DNA from: Mycolicibacterium sp. MU0050
Lineage (GTDB): Bacteria > Actinomycetota > Actinomycetes > Mycobacteriales > Mycobacteriaceae
Direction of reading: 5' to 3'
Assembly (NCBI RefSeq): GCF_963378085.1
Contig: NZ_OY726395.1
Location: 2,108,001 to 2,172,000 of the forward strand
DNA length: 64,000 nucleotides
Shown here: positions 12,034 to 20,772 of the stretch, one piece after another
How the letters are laid out: the number at the start of each line of letters is the position of its first letter
How positions within the stretch are numbered: the first letter of the stretch is position 1
The notes under the pieces: model-generated
Databases searched by the model: none
Seen by the model: only the letters and a program-made list of their open reading frames with translations
Told to the model about the DNA's origin: nothing
Made by a program: the position numbers and the translations under genes

Positions 12034-12965
12034 GCGAGCCCACGGGGCCGACACCGCCGGAGGAGGCTCCGGTGGCCGAGGAGCAGGCCGCACCGCAGCC
12101 GGCCCAGGCAGAATCTGCCGGCGAGGACCCGGGCCCGCCGGCCGAGACCGATTTCGAGGGTCCCCGGCGGCGCGCCCGGCGGGAGCGAGAGCAGCGCCGC
12201 GCGGCCCAACAACGGGCCCGGGCCATCGAGGAGGCCCGGCGGGAGGCCAAGCGACGGGCCGCCGGACTCGTCCCGCCGCCGGCGGCGACCGCGCGCGGCA
12301 AGGTCCGGGGATTGCGGGCGGTGCTGTTGACGGTGCTGCTCGTCGTGCTCGGCGTGGGGGTGGGGTCGATCCTGTATTTCACCCCGGTGATGTCGGTGCG
12401 CGAGGTGGTCGTCGTGGGCACCGCCGAGGTGCCGGTGGAGGAGGTGACGGCGGTTGCCGCGGTGCCGCTGGGCGTCCCGCTGCTGCAGGTCAACACCGGT
12501 GTGGTGGCCGACCGGGTGGCCACCATCCGGCGGGTGGCCAGCGCGCGGGTGCAGCGCGAGTACCCCTCGACCCTGCGGATCACCATTGCCGAGCGCCTCC
12601 CGGTCGCGGTGATGGACTTCCCCGACGGCCCGCACCTGTACGACCGCGACGGCGTCGATTTCGCGACGGCCCCGCCGCCGCCGTCGCTGCCGTACCTGGA
12701 GGTCGCGAATCCAGGGCCGACGGATCCGTCGACCCTGGCCGCGCTGGCGGTGCTCACCTCGCTGCGCCCGGAGGTCGCCGAGCAGGTGGGCCGGGTGGCC
12801 GCGCCGTCGGTGGCCTCGATCACCCTGACGTTGATCGACGGCCGGCAGGTGGTGTGGGGGACCCACGAGCGCACCGAGGAGAAGGCCGAGAAGCTCGCGG
12901 CGTTGCTGACGCAGCCCGGACACACCTACGACGTGTCGAGTCCGGACCTGCCCACCGTCAAGTGA
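12030..12965 (+). CDS. ftsQ: Divisome protein FtsQ (POTRA domain)
   Basis: FtsQ is a bitopic membrane protein that links early and late divisome proteins. The 311-residue sequence has a long charged cytoplasmic part (1-92, rich in Arg and Glu), one membrane helix (about 96-117), then an extracytoplasmic POTRA domain starting at the SVREVVVVG strand and the FtsQ domain. GTG at 12030 overlaps the murC stop (GTGA). It is the last gene before the ftsZ promoter region. Confidence 0.93.
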   Translation: MSEPTGPTPPEEAPVAEEQAAPQPAQAESAGEDPGPPAETDFEGPRRRARREREQRRAAQQRARAIEEARREAKRRAAGLVPPPAATARGKVRGLRAVLLTVLLVVLGVGVGSILYFTPVMSVREVVVVGTAEVPVEEVTAVAAVPLGVPLLQVNTGVVADRVATIRRVASARVQREYPSTLRITIAERLPVAVMDFPDGPHLYDRDGVDFATAPPPPSLPYLEVANPGPTDPSTLAALAVLTSLRPEVAEQVGRVAAPSVASITLTLIDGRQVVWGTHERTEEKAEKLAALLTQPGHTYDVSSPDLPTVK

Positions 12966-13140
12966 GATCGAAATTGCCGGCCGACACGTCGGCGCGCCTG
13001 CCGTAATAGCCGCCGCACCACCCATACCGTCTTGGTTACGCAGAACTACTTGACATAACTCTAAGCCTATGGTTGAGGTTGAGGGTTTGCTCATCAAGGG
13101 GTTCGGCGCCCGATCGCAATCGTCCCATGGGAGGAAGACC
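12966..13140 (+). promoter_or_regulatory. ftsQ-ftsZ intergenic region with candidate ftsZ promoter
   Basis: This 175-base gap contains a 14-base palindrome at 12980-12993 (GCCGAC with GTCGGC), which could end part of the dcw transcript. TTGACA lies at 13050-13055 and TATGGT, of the mycobacterial minus-10 form TANNNT, at 13068-13073. The 12-base spacing between them is shorter than usual, so the pairing is uncertain. A good ribosome site, GGGAGGAAG, lies just before the ftsZ ATG. An own promoter for ftsZ is inferred. Confidence 0.4.
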
Positions 13141-14325
13141 ATGACCCCCCCGCACAACTACCTCGCCGTCATCAAGGTGGTCGGCATCGGCGGCGGCGGC
13201 GTCAATGCCGTCAACCGAATGATCGAACAGGGCCTCAAGGGCGTCGAGTTCATCGCCATCAACACCGACGCGCAGGCGTTGTTGATGAGCGACGCCGACG
13301 TCAAGCTCGACGTGGGCCGCGATTCCACCCGTGGTCTGGGCGCCGGCGCCGACCCCGAGGTCGGCCGCAAGGCGGCCGAGGACGCCAAGGATGAGATCGA
13401 AGAGCTGCTCCGCGGCGCCGACATGGTGTTCGTCACCGCCGGTGAGGGCGGCGGCACCGGCACCGGCGGGGCGCCCGTCGTGGCGTCCATCGCCCGGAAG
13501 CTCGGCGCGCTCACCGTCGGCGTGGTGACCCGGCCGTTCTCCTTCGAGGGCAAGCGGCGCAGTAATCAGGCCGAGGCCGGGATCCAGACCCTCCGGGAAA
13601 GCTGCGACACCCTGATCGTGATCCCCAACGACCGGTTGCTGCAGATGGGCGACGCCGCGGTGTCGCTCATGGATGCGTTCCGCAGCGCCGACGAGGTCCT
13701 GCTCAACGGCGTGCAGGGGATCACCGACCTGATCACCACCCCGGGTCTGATCAATGTCGACTTCGCCGACGTCAAGGGCGTCATGAGCGGCGCCGGGACC
13801 GCGTTGATGGGCATCGGCGCCGCGCGCGGGGACGGCCGCGCGCTCAAGGCCGCCGAGATCGCGATCAACTCGCCGCTGCTCGAGGCGTCGATGGAGGGCG
13901 CTCAGGGCGTCCTGCTGTCGGTGGCCGGCGGCAGCGACCTGGGCCTGTTCGAGATCAACGAGGCCGCCTCGCTGGTCCAGGACGCCGCGCACCAGGACGC
14001 CAACATCATCTTCGGCACCGTGATCGACGACTCGCTCGGCGACGAGGTGCGCGTGACCGTCATCGCGGCGGGCTTCGAGGCGGGTGCCGCCGGGCGCAAG
14101 CCGGTGGTGAGTCCGGGCGCCACACCCGGGACCCCGGGTGCCACCCAGCCGATCGCCCCGGGCAAGGCGGGCAAGGTCAGCTCGCCGCTGTTCGAACCGT
14201 CCGACGCGGCCAGCGTGCCGCCGCATTCGAACGGCGCCACGGTGCGCGTCGGCGGCGGTGACGGCCCAGACGATGGGGGCATCGCCGACGATGACGTCGA
14301 CGTGCCGCCCTTCATGCGCCACTGA
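13141..14325 (+). CDS. ftsZ: Cell division GTPase FtsZ
   Basis: FtsZ polymerises into the Z ring that recruits the divisome. The 394-residue protein starts [10 protein letters not shown], as in other mycobacteria, after a GGGAGGAAG ribosome site; upstream in-frame starts are rejected. The N-terminal nucleotide fold has [13 protein letters not shown] and the tubulin signature [12 protein letters not shown] (about 101-112). The C-terminal domain has the NxDFADVK T7 region. After a variable Pro/Gly linker the tail ends [12 protein letters not shown], the conserved peptide that binds SepF and other partners. No ftsA is present, as usual for actinobacteria. Confidence 0.97.
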   Translation: MTPPHNYLAVIKVVGIGGGGVNAVNRMIEQGLKGVEFIAINTDAQALLMSDADVKLDVGRDSTRGLGAGADPEVGRKAAEDAKDEIEELLRGADMVFVTAGEGGGTGTGGAPVVASIARKLGALTVGVVTRPFSFEGKRRSNQAEAGIQTLRESCDTLIVIPNDRLLQMGDAAVSLMDAFRSADEVLLNGVQGITDLITTPGLINVDFADVKGVMSGAGTALMGIGAARGDGRALKAAEIAINSPLLEASMEGAQGVLLSVAGGSDLGLFEINEAASLVQDAAHQDANIIFGTVIDDSLGDEVRVTVIAAGFEAGAAGRKPVVSPGATPGTPGATQPIAPGKAGKVSSPLFEPSDAASVPPHSNGATVRVGGGDGPDDGGIADDDVDVPPFMRH

Positions 14326-14328
14326 CAG

Positions 14329-15030
14329 GTGTTGCGCGTACGACGCGTGACGACCACGCGGGCCGGCGGCGTCTCGAAGCCGCCGTACGACACGTTCAAC
14401 CTGGGCGACCACGTCGGGGATGACCCGAAGGCCGTGGCGGCCAATCGGCGTCGGCTGGCGAGCGCCACCGGGTTGGGCGAGGACCGGGTAATCTGGATGA
14501 ACCAGGTGCACGGGGTGCGGGTGGAAACGGTCGACGGGCCGCGCCCGCGCGTCGAGGACACCGATGCGCTGGTGACGGCGACCCCGCGGTTGGCGCTCGC
14601 CGTGGTGACCGCCGACTGCGTCCCGGTTCTGCTGGCCGACGCGCGCGCCGGGGTGGTCGGCGCGGCGCACGCCGGACGCGTCGGCGCCCAGAACGGGGTG
14701 GTGCCCCGGACGGTGGAGGCCATGCTGCGCGCCGGCGCCCACCTCGCGGACATCTCGGTGTTGCTCGGCCCGGCCGTCAGCGGCGCCAACTACGAGGTCC
14801 CCGCCGCGATGGCCGACGAGGTCGAGGCTGCTCTGCCCGGCAGCCGGACCGTCACCGCCAAGGGCACCGCCGGTCTGGATCTGCGGGCCGGAATCGCCCG
14901 CCAACTCAAGGATCTCGGCGTGGCGGCCATCGATATCGATCCGCGCTGCACGGTCGCCGACCGGACGTTGTTCAGCCACCGCCGCGGCGCGCCGACCGGC
15001 CGGCTGGCCTCGTTGGTGTGGGTGGAATGA
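14329..15030 (+). CDS. pgeF: Multicopper polyphenol oxidoreductase/purine nucleoside phosphorylase family (YfiH/PgeF)
   Basis: Family members act on nucleosides or have been implicated in editing wrong muropeptide precursors. The 233-residue protein has the family core: the TADCVPVLLAD segment with the zinc-site Cys, AAHAGRVGAQNG, and a C-terminal IDPRCTVADRTLFSHRR segment. The usual HAGWRG motif is altered to HAGRVG, a change also seen in the M. tuberculosis protein as I recall it. GTG at 14329 follows the ftsZ stop by three bases. The stop overlaps the next gene by ATGA. Confidence 0.85.
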   Translation: MLRVRRVTTTRAGGVSKPPYDTFNLGDHVGDDPKAVAANRRRLASATGLGEDRVIWMNQVHGVRVETVDGPRPRVEDTDALVTATPRLALAVVTADCVPVLLADARAGVVGAAHAGRVGAQNGVVPRTVEAMLRAGAHLADISVLLGPAVSGANYEVPAAMADEVEAALPGSRTVTAKGTAGLDLRAGIARQLKDLGVAAIDIDPRCTVADRTLFSHRRGAPTGRLASLVWVE

Positions 15031-15776
15031 CTGAATCAGCGAACCGCCGCATTGAGCTGGCAAATTCTTTGACGGCCCTGCAAAGCCGTTTATCAACGGC
15101 CGCGAATAATGCCGGCCGCAAAGTCGAAGAAATTGAATTGCTGCCCATAACCAAATTCTTTCCGGCAAGCGATATCGGCATTCTGGCGAACCTGGGCTGT
15201 CGGTCGTTCGGGGAGGCTCGCGATCAGGAGGCCCGCGCCAAGATCGAGTCGGCGGCCGCCGAGCCCGACTGGCCGGCCGGGGTCCGCTGGCACATGGTCG
15301 GGCAGATCCAGCGCAACAAGGCGCGTTCGATCGCGTCGTGGGCCGCGGTGGTCCATTCGGTCAGCAGCACCCGGGTGGCCACCGCGCTGGATCGCGGGGT
15401 GGCCGAGGCGCGTGCCGCCGGGCACCGCACCGAGCCCCTGGGCGTCTACGTCCAGATCAGCCTCGACGGTGACGTGTCCCGCGGCGGGGTGGATATCGAC
15501 GCCCCGGAGCAGGTCGACGAATTGTGCGCGCAGATCGACGGCGCCGAGGGTCTGGAGCTCGTGGGACTGATGGGGGTGCCGCCGCTGCAGGCCGACCCCG
15601 AGGAGGCGTTCGCGGCGTTGGCCGCCGAGTTGCGCCGGGTCCAGGACCGGTATCCGCAGCGCCTCGGGCTGTCCGCGGGCATGACGCAGGATCTCGAAAT
15701 TGCCGTGAAACACGGATCAACTTGCGTGCGTGTCGGTACCGCGCTTCTGGGCCCGCGACCGCTAACGTCACCGTGA
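15027..15776 (+). CDS. Pyridoxal phosphate homeostasis protein (YggS/PLPBP family)
   Basis: The family binds PLP through a lysine and maintains PLP and amino-acid balance; no enzyme activity is established. The 249-residue TIM-barrel protein has the PLP lysine at K43 in LLPITKF, then [10 protein letters not shown] and the [14 protein letters not shown] phosphate-binding segment. ATG at 15027 is chosen because it overlaps the pgeF stop; GTG at 15018 is possible. Codons 5-55 are unusually AT-rich for this genome and include TTA and ATA (see findings). Its place between ftsZ and sepF is conserved in Gram-positive bacteria. Confidence 0.9.
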   Translation: MTESANRRIELANSLTALQSRLSTAANNAGRKVEEIELLPITKFFPASDIGILANLGCRSFGEARDQEARAKIESAAAEPDWPAGVRWHMVGQIQRNKARSIASWAAVVHSVSSTRVATALDRGVAEARAAGHRTEPLGVYVQISLDGDVSRGGVDIDAPEQVDELCAQIDGAEGLELVGLMGVPPLQADPEEAFAALAAELRRVQDRYPQRLGLSAGMTQDLEIAVKHGSTCVRVGTALLGPRPLTSP

Positions 15777-15841
15777 GTAGTCACTCCAGTCACATCTTCA
15801 TCACAGGCACCAAGACTTTTAGAGCATCGAGAGGGTCCACG

Positions 15842-16471
15842 ATGAGCGCACTGCACAAGGTCAAGGCCTACTTCGGGATGGCACCGTTGGAGGACTACGA
15901 CGACGAGTATTACGACGACGACGACCGCGGCGCCCGCCCGTACCCGCGGCGAGAGCGGTTCGACGACGGCTACGAGCGCGGCCGCTACCCGGAACGCGAG
16001 CACGAGTACGACGACGAGCCGGAATACGCCGGCGCTGCCTACCGCGGCGGCTACGGCGACGACCCGCGGTTCCGGCCGCGCGAGTTCGACCGCGCCACCC
16101 CGCCGCGGCTGGGCGCGCTGCGCGGACCGACCCGCGGCGCCCTGGCGATGGACCCGCGCCGGATGGCGATGCTGTTCGACGAGGGCAGCCCGCTGTCGAA
16201 GATCACCACGCTGCGCCCCAAGGACTACAGCGAGGCCCGCACCATCGGCGAGCGGTTCCGCGACGGCACCCCGGTGATCATGGATCTGGTCTCGATGGAC
16301 AACGCCGACGCCAAGCGGCTGGTCGATTTCGCCGCCGGCCTGGCGTTTGCGTTGCGCGGATCGTTCGACAAGGTGGCCACCAAGGTGTTTTTGCTGTCTC
16401 CCGCGGACGTCGAGGTGACGCCCGAAGAGCGTCGCAAGATGGCCGAGGCCGGCTTCTACGCGTACCAGTAA
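15842..16471 (+). CDS. sepF: FtsZ membrane anchor SepF
   Basis: SepF tethers FtsZ to the membrane and bundles its filaments, doing the job of the missing FtsA. The 209-residue protein starts [13 protein letters not shown], an amphipathic helix of the kind that inserts in the membrane. An acidic and Tyr/Arg-rich linker (about 18-90, rich in [13 protein letters not shown] runs) follows, then the SepF (DUF552) core from about 110, with [19 protein letters not shown]. The start has an upstream GAGAGGG site. Longer in-frame starts lie inside yggS and are rejected. Confidence 0.95.
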   Translation: MSALHKVKAYFGMAPLEDYDDEYYDDDDRGARPYPRRERFDDGYERGRYPEREHEYDDEPEYAGAAYRGGYGDDPRFRPREFDRATPPRLGALRGPTRGALAMDPRRMAMLFDEGSPLSKITTLRPKDYSEARTIGERFRDGTPVIMDLVSMDNADAKRLVDFAAGLAFALRGSFDKVATKVFLLSPADVEVTPEERRKMAEAGFYAYQ

Positions 16472-16550
16472 GACCAGCCGGTAAGCTGACCGAGGCGTCG
16501 ACCGACCGGTGTCGGCAGCATCCCAACCTCGTCAGTAAGGTCGCTCTAGG

Positions 16551-16841
16551 TTGAAGATTTTCTTCGAAATCCTGGGTTTCGCGCTGTTTGTTTTCTGGCT
16601 GCTTCTCATCGCGCGGATCGTGGTCGAGTTCATCCGATCCTTCAGCCGGGACTGGCATCCGCGCGGGGCGACGGTGGTGATCCTGGAGATCGTCATGTCG
16701 CTGACTGACCCGCCGGTGAAGCTGTTGCGACGGCTGATCCCGCCGCTCAACCTGGGTGCGGTGCGCCTGGATCTGTCCATCATGGTGCTGCTGCTGCTGG
16801 CCTTCATCGGTATGCGAGTGGCCTTCGCCGCGGCGATGTGA
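16551..16841 (+). CDS. YggT family integral membrane protein
   Basis: This 96-residue protein has two membrane segments (about 2-23 and 72-94) flanking a polar middle with EFIRSFSRDW and the family motif SLTDPPVKLLRRLIPP. The match to M. tuberculosis Rv2146c, between sepF and wag31, is close. TTG at 16551 is the only start possible, because an in-frame TAA lies at 16536. TAAGGT at 16536-16541 could be its minus-10 box. YggT proteins have a proposed link to osmotic stress and cell-envelope assembly; the role here is not known. Confidence 0.9.
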   Translation: MKIFFEILGFALFVFWLLLIARIVVEFIRSFSRDWHPRGATVVILEIVMSLTDPPVKLLRRLIPPLNLGAVRLDLSIMVLLLLAFIGMRVAFAAAM

Positions 16842-16843
16842 GC

Positions 16844-16857
16844 GCCGGATCACCGGC
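16844..16857 (+). terminator. Candidate hairpin terminator after the YggT gene
   Basis: GCCGG-ATCA-CCGGC forms a five-pair GC stem with a four-base loop, three bases after the stop codon. There is no U-rich tail, as is common for mycobacterial hairpins. Termination is inferred. Confidence 0.35.
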
Positions 16858-16909
16858 CTAAGCTGCGAGTTCGGGGGGCCGCAAGAGCCCTATTCGGCAC
16901 CGCCCGAGA

Positions 16910-17059
16910 TTGAAATTCGTTCTTAATTATCGGGCTGCTTAGCAACCGACGGTTCTGGTGTGACAGGATGGACGCCAGTTACAGTCCGGGCTACCAACTT
17001 GGTAGTACGCCTTAAACTTGTCCGATCGGTTTGACCGTCCAGACTCAAGGGGGCAGGAA
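16910..17059 (+). promoter_or_regulatory. Probable wag31 promoter and leader
   Basis: This is an AT-richer stretch than its surroundings, in the 218-base gap before wag31. Boxes of the TANNNT form occur at 16980-16985 (TACAGT) and 17013-17018 (TAAACT), with GTGACA upstream at 16960-16965. No pair has ideal spacing, so the start point is open. AAGGGGGCAGGAA just before the ATG serves as ribosome site. Confidence 0.4.
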
Positions 17060-17872
17060 ATGCCGCTCACACCCGCCGACGTTCACAACGTCGCGTTCAG
17101 CAAGCCGCCGATCGGAAAGCGCGGCTACAACGAAGACGAGGTCGACGCGTTCCTCGACCTGGTGGAGGCCGAGCTCACCCGCCTCATCGAGGAGAACGCC
17201 GACCTGCGCCAGCGCGTCAGCGAACTCGACCAGGAGCTCGCCAGCGCCCGCGCCGGGGGCGGCGGGCAGTCCGCGCAGGCCGTCCCGCTGTACACGCCGG
17301 AGCCCGAACCCGAGCCCGCGCAGCCGGTTTACGAGCCGCCGGCCCCGGCCCCGCAGGCGGCCCCGGCCGCGTCCGGCGAAGAGGCCCACGTCAAGGCCGC
17401 CAAGGTGCTGGCACTGGCCCAGGACACCGCCGACCGGCTGACCGGCACGGCCAAGGCCGAGGCCGACAAGTTGCTCGCGGACGCACGCGCCAATGCCGAC
17501 GCCATGGTCAGCGAGGCCAAGCGCACCGCGGAGACCACGGTCGCCGACGCCAAGGCGCGCGCGGACGCCATGCTCTCCGACGCGCAGACCCGCTCGGAGA
17601 CCCAGCTGCGCCAGGCCCAGGAGAAGGCCGACGCGCTGCAGGCCGACGCGGAGCGCAAGCATTCCGAGATCATGGGCACCATCAACCAGCAGCGCACCGT
17701 GCTCGAGGGCCGGTTGGAGCAGCTGCGGACCTTCGAGCGCGAATACCGCACGCGGCTCAAGACCTACCTGGAATCGCAGCTCGAGGAGCTCGGCCAGCGC
17801 GGTTCGGCGGCTCCGGTGGACTCCAGCGCCGGCGAGGGCGGCTTCAACCAGTTCAACCGCGGCACCAACTAG
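17060..17872 (+). CDS. wag31: Polar growth scaffold Wag31/DivIVA
   Basis: Wag31 gathers at the curved membrane of the poles and directs the peptidoglycan and mycolate machinery for tip growth. The 270-residue protein has the DivIVA N-terminal domain (1-60, with [15 protein letters not shown] and the EDEVDAFLD segment). A Pro-rich linker (about 75-115) follows, then a long Ala/Glu/Lys coiled coil (about 120-245) with repeated AxADAMxSxA units. ATG at 17060 follows a ribosome site and matches the known mycobacterial N-terminus; TTG at 17018 would add 14 atypical residues. Confidence 0.96.
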   Translation: MPLTPADVHNVAFSKPPIGKRGYNEDEVDAFLDLVEAELTRLIEENADLRQRVSELDQELASARAGGGGQSAQAVPLYTPEPEPEPAQPVYEPPAPAPQAAPAASGEEAHVKAAKVLALAQDTADRLTGTAKAEADKLLADARANADAMVSEAKRTAETTVADAKARADAMLSDAQTRSETQLRQAQEKADALQADAERKHSEIMGTINQQRTVLEGRLEQLRTFEREYRTRLKTYLESQLEELGQRGSAAPVDSSAGEGGFNQFNRGTN

Positions 17873-17893
17873 TCGACCGACGGGGAGTTCGCG

Positions 17894-18232
17894 ATGTTGA
17901 TCGTCGCTCTGGTACTGGCGGTCATCGGGCTGGCAGCCCTGGTGACGGCCGTGGTGACCAGCAACGAGGTGATTGCCTGGGTCTGCATCGCGGCCAGCGT
18001 CATCGGGGTCCTGCTGCTGATCGTCGACGCCATCCGGGAAAAACAGCGCGCCGCTGCGCCGGCGGCCGAGGAGGCGCCGGCCGAGCCGGAGCCCGATCCC
18101 GACGCTGACACCGTCGACGCCACCTACCAGACCTTCGACGCCGATTATCCCGACGACCAGGCGGTCGCGGAGCCCGAGGCCGGATCCGGCGACCCGATCG
18201 CCGACGACGCGACCAAGCCCAACACCCCCTAA
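17894..18232 (+). CDS. Small membrane protein with acidic tail (Rv2144c type)
   Basis: The 112-residue protein has two adjacent hydrophobic helices (about 1-22 and 26-47), a short RE-K stop-transfer segment, then a 60-residue Glu/Ala/Pro/Asp-rich cytoplasmic tail with no recognisable motif. It follows wag31 by 21 bases and probably shares its transcript. The position equals Rv2144c in M. tuberculosis. Function is unknown. Its last bases overlap the end of the convergent phosphoribosyltransferase gene. Confidence 0.8.
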   Translation: MLIVALVLAVIGLAALVTAVVTSNEVIAWVCIAASVIGVLLLIVDAIREKQRAAAPAAEEAPAEPEPDPDADTVDATYQTFDADYPDDQAVAEPEAGSGDPIADDATKPNTP

Positions 18233-18885
18233 CGCAGCAGCGTGCGCACCTGCTCGTCGCTGGTCTGGTCGAACTCCTCGTAGGACAAGCCCACGGCGAC
18301 AAACGAATCCGGCAGATGCGGGCAGACGAACTCGTCGGCGACGTCGGCGAATTCCCGCGGCGCGCTCGCCGGTGCGGTCGGCACCGCGATGATCGTTCGG
18401 GCCGCCCCGCGCTCGCGCGCGTCGAGGGCGACGGCACGCATGGTGGCACCGGTGGCGATGCCGTCGTCCACCAGGATCACCACCCGACCCCGCATCGGGA
18501 CCGGAGGCCGGCCCGCCCGATACGCCTCCTCGCGACGCAGCAGTTCGCGGCGCTCGGTCTCGACCACCGCATCCAGCGTGTCCCGGGAAATCCCCAGCGA
18601 GCGCACCAGCGCGTCGTTGAGCACCATCCGGTCCCGGGTGATGGCCCCGAGCGCGAGTTCCTCGCGCCCGGGGGCGCCGAGCTTTCGCACCACCGCCACA
18701 TCGAGCCCGGCGCCCAGACCGCCCGCCACCTCGGCGGCCACCGGAACCCCGCCGCGGGCCAGCCCCACCACCAGAACATCGGCCTCGCGCAGGTCGGCGT
18801 CCGCGCGCAGCAGCGCCGCCAGCACCGCCCGGCCGGCCTCGACGCGGTCGCGATAGCGCGTTCGGTGCGTGGGTGAGGCGGACAT
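18229..18885 (-). CDS. Phosphoribosyltransferase-like protein (Rv2143 type)
   Basis: The 218-residue protein has the type I PRTase fold. The PRPP-binding motif is VVILVDDGIATGATM at about 135-149, and an N-terminal GLARGGVPVA loop serves the pyrophosphate site. The hood region does not identify the base substrate, and proteins of this type are often annotated only as PRTases. The ATG at 18885 is separated by three bases from the stop of the metallothionein gene upstream, so the two are probably cotranslated. Rv2143 occupies the same position next to Rv2144c. Confidence 0.82.
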   Translation of the reverse strand: MSASPTHRTRYRDRVEAGRAVLAALLRADADLREADVLVVGLARGGVPVAAEVAGGLGAGLDVAVVRKLGAPGREELALGAITRDRMVLNDALVRSLGISRDTLDAVVETERRELLRREEAYRAGRPPVPMRGRVVILVDDGIATGATMRAVALDARERGAARTIIAVPTAPASAPREFADVADEFVCPHLPDSFVAVGLSYEEFDQTSDEQVRTLLR

Positions 18886-18888
18886 CGG

Positions 18889-19038
18889 TTACCGGTCGAC
18901 GGGCACCAGTTCAGCGCCGCACGTACAGCGGTAGGCGCCGCCGTTCTCCGAGCAGTCGCACGGCGCCTCGATCCGCACCCGACAGCCGCAGCCCTCGTGC
19001 GCACAGGTCAGGACGGTGTCCTGGTCACTGGCTCCCAT
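18889..19038 (-). CDS. Mycobacterial metallothionein (MymT-like, Cys-rich copper-binding protein)
   Basis: This very small protein of 49 residues has seven cysteines: C12, C17, C19, C27, C29, C38 and C40, with His14. The pattern [18 protein letters not shown]...YRCTCG closely follows M. tuberculosis MymT, which sequesters Cu(I) in a solvent-shielded core and protects against copper. ATG at 19038 is chosen because GGAAGGGGA lies at the right distance upstream and because MymT has a similarly short N-terminus; a GTG-type start 13 codons earlier is less likely. It lies 55 bases after the pyruvate-kinase-like gene and three bases before the PRTase gene on the same strand. I see no copper-sensor operator here. 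Confidence 0.88.
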   Translation of the reverse strand: MGASDQDTVLTCAHEGCGCRVRIEAPCDCSENGGAYRCTCGAELVPVDR

Positions 19039-19093
19039 CGCATTCCCCTTCCGCTGCACCGATGCGCCCACGCGCATCTGGCTCGATCGTGCC

Positions 19094-20608
19094 TCATCCG
19101 CCCGCGGCCGCGGGCGACTTTGCCGCGTCCCCGAACGTCGGCTGCCAGGACCGCAGCGGCCGCATCAGCTGCACCTTCTTGTTCTGGTGTTCGTTCATCC
19201 GGCGCAGGATGTCATCGAGCGTGACCACGGCATCGCGGATGTAGGGGCCCTTGTTGAGCATCACGGCCTCCGCGCGTTCGCTCATGGCGGCGTCGCTGAT
19301 CTCGGCGCGCGACGGGTTGCCCTGCTTAGCGAGCTGTTCGAGGACCTGCGTCGCCCAGATCACCGGCACATGCGCCGCCTCGCACAGCCACATGATCTCC
19401 TCCTGGAGTTCGGCGAGTCGCTCGTAGCCGGATTCGACCGCCAGGTCGCCGCGGGCGATCATCACGCCCACCTTGGGCCGGCGCATGGCCGTGATCAGCA
19501 GTCTCGGTAGGTGTTCGAAGGCGCTGGGCGTCTCGATCTTGAGCACCAGACCCATGTCGTGCGCGTCGAGGCGCCCCAACTCCTCGAGCAGCCGCTCGAC
19601 GTCGCCGGGTTGCTGCACGAACGACATCTCGACCAGGTCGGCGAACTCCGCGATGACCGCGAGGTCGACGAGATCCTGGTCGGTGGGCGCGGACGCCGAC
19701 AGGGTGGTGTCAGGCAGGTTGATGCCCTTGTCGGCGCGCAGCTTTGCGCCCTTGGCACGGGCGTGGGTGATGGTGATGCGCAGGAGGTCGGGGTCCTTTT
19801 CGACCACCTTGCCGGCGATCTTGCCGTCGTCGAACAACACCCGGTGGCCCACCTCGGCGGCGTCGATCACCTCCGGCAGCGTGCACCCGATCCGCGGGAT
19901 CTCCCGGTCCACCGGCGCCGGTCCGCAATCCCGCGTGAGCTCGAGCACGTCGCCGCGGTACAGCCGCAGCTTCGCCCCGCTCGGTCGCAGCGCCCCGGTG
20001 CGCACCTTCGGTCCGGCCAGGTCGGCCGCGATGAAACAGGTGCGGCTGGCGTCGCGAGCGGCGCGGCGCACGTTGGCGGCGACGGCGCGCCAGGTGTCCG
20101 GGTCGTCGTGGGCGCAGTTGATGCGCGCCAGGTCCATGCCGGCCCGCACCAGGTCACCGACCAGCGATTCATCGGTTGCCGCCGCCGTCGGCATGGTGAC
20201 CATGATGCGGGCCGCCCGGTGCGACGGCACCGGTCCGAGCAACGCGGTGGCGTGCCGGACCAGCAGCGCGGTGCCCTCCTGCAGCGGCACCGCGCTGGGT
20301 TCCGGTGGTGTCCAGCCGTCGTGGCCGAGCATGGCGGTCAGGGCCGCCCGCACGGCCCGCAGGGTGGCCTGCACGTGGGGCTCGCTGCGGCCCAGCGAGG
20401 ACAGCCCAAGCCGGGCCAGATCGCCCTGCAGGTCGCGCAGGTCAACCTGTCGGATTGCCAAGTAGTGCACCATGTTTCGCGCCGAGTCTCGGAATTCGGG
20501 CGCGGTCTGCGCCAGGCCCGGCGCCCACGCCTGTTCCGCCTCGCGCAGCTTGTCCAGCAGGTCGTCGATGTTGCTGCGCAGGGCAAGGAGCTCCCCTTCG
20601 GCGGTCAT
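19094..20608 (-). CDS. Pyruvate-kinase-like protein with N-terminal extension and no C-terminal domain
   Basis: The 504-residue protein has an unfamiliar Leu/Arg-rich N-terminal region (1-130), then a pyruvate kinase barrel with an inserted B domain. Motifs resembling the active site are present but degenerate: RINCAHDD for Rx[38 protein letters not shown] for the KIEN lysine strand, ARGDLAVE for the metal-binding ARGDLGVE, and WATQVLEQL for ATQMLESM. The allosteric C-terminal domain is missing. Key Lys, Glu, Asp and Thr are retained, so kinase activity on pyruvate or a related enol is possible but not shown. TAACCT lies six bases before the ATG, the layout of a leaderless transcript. It heads the operon with the metallothionein and the PRTase. 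Confidence 0.85.
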   Translation of the reverse strand: MTAEGELLALRSNIDDLLDKLREAEQAWAPGLAQTAPEFRDSARNMVHYLAIRQVDLRDLQGDLARLGLSSLGRSEPHVQATLRAVRAALTAMLGHDGWTPPEPSAVPLQEGTALLVRHATALLGPVPSHRAARIMVTMPTAAATDESLVGDLVRAGMDLARINCAHDDPDTWRAVAANVRRAARDASRTCFIAADLAGPKVRTGALRPSGAKLRLYRGDVLELTRDCGPAPVDREIPRIGCTLPEVIDAAEVGHRVLFDDGKIAGKVVEKDPDLLRITITHARAKGAKLRADKGINLPDTTLSASAPTDQDLVDLAVIAEFADLVEMSFVQQPGDVERLLEELGRLDAHDMGLVLKIETPSAFEHLPRLLITAMRRPKVGVMIARGDLAVESGYERLAELQEEIMWLCEAAHVPVIWATQVLEQLAKQGNPSRAEISDAAMSERAEAVMLNKGPYIRDAVVTLDDILRRMNEHQNKKVQLMRPLRSWQPTFGDAAKSPAAAGG

Positions 20609-20614
20609 TCTTCG

Positions 20615-20620
20615 AGGTTA
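20615..20620 (-). promoter_or_regulatory. Minus-10 box of the pyruvate-kinase-like operon
   Basis: On the minus strand TAACCT is followed by six bases and then the ATG at 20608. This is the spacing of mycobacterial leaderless promoters, so transcription probably begins at the start codon. Confidence 0.5.
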
Positions 20621-20680
20621 GCCGTCTCCGACGGGCCCGACGAGCGGCTCACGACGGGCCGTTCGGCGGTGTGAGGCACT

Positions 20681-20698
20681 GGTGACACCGCGGTCACC
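20681..20698. promoter_or_regulatory. Inverted repeat between divergent operons, possible GlnR site
   Basis: GGTGAC-N6-GTCACC is a perfect inverted repeat. It also fits the AC-n9-AC pattern described for GlnR in M. smegmatis, where GlnR activates nitrate and ammonium genes. It lies 75 bases before the narK-type start, and only one box rather than two is seen. Binding by GlnR is inferred from the fit and the target genes. Confidence 0.4.
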
Positions 20699-20772
20699 AC
20701 CGCGCAATCGGTGCGGCATTGCCGGTCGGTACACCTGAGGCAAGCGCGACAACACCACCCCGGAGGGCCGAG

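Noticed and set aside
13036..15168. A 710-codon open frame on the minus strand opposite ftsZ, pgeF and yggS
   Set aside because: Same cause; it opposes three genes with clear family motifs and has no ribosome site or recognisable motif.
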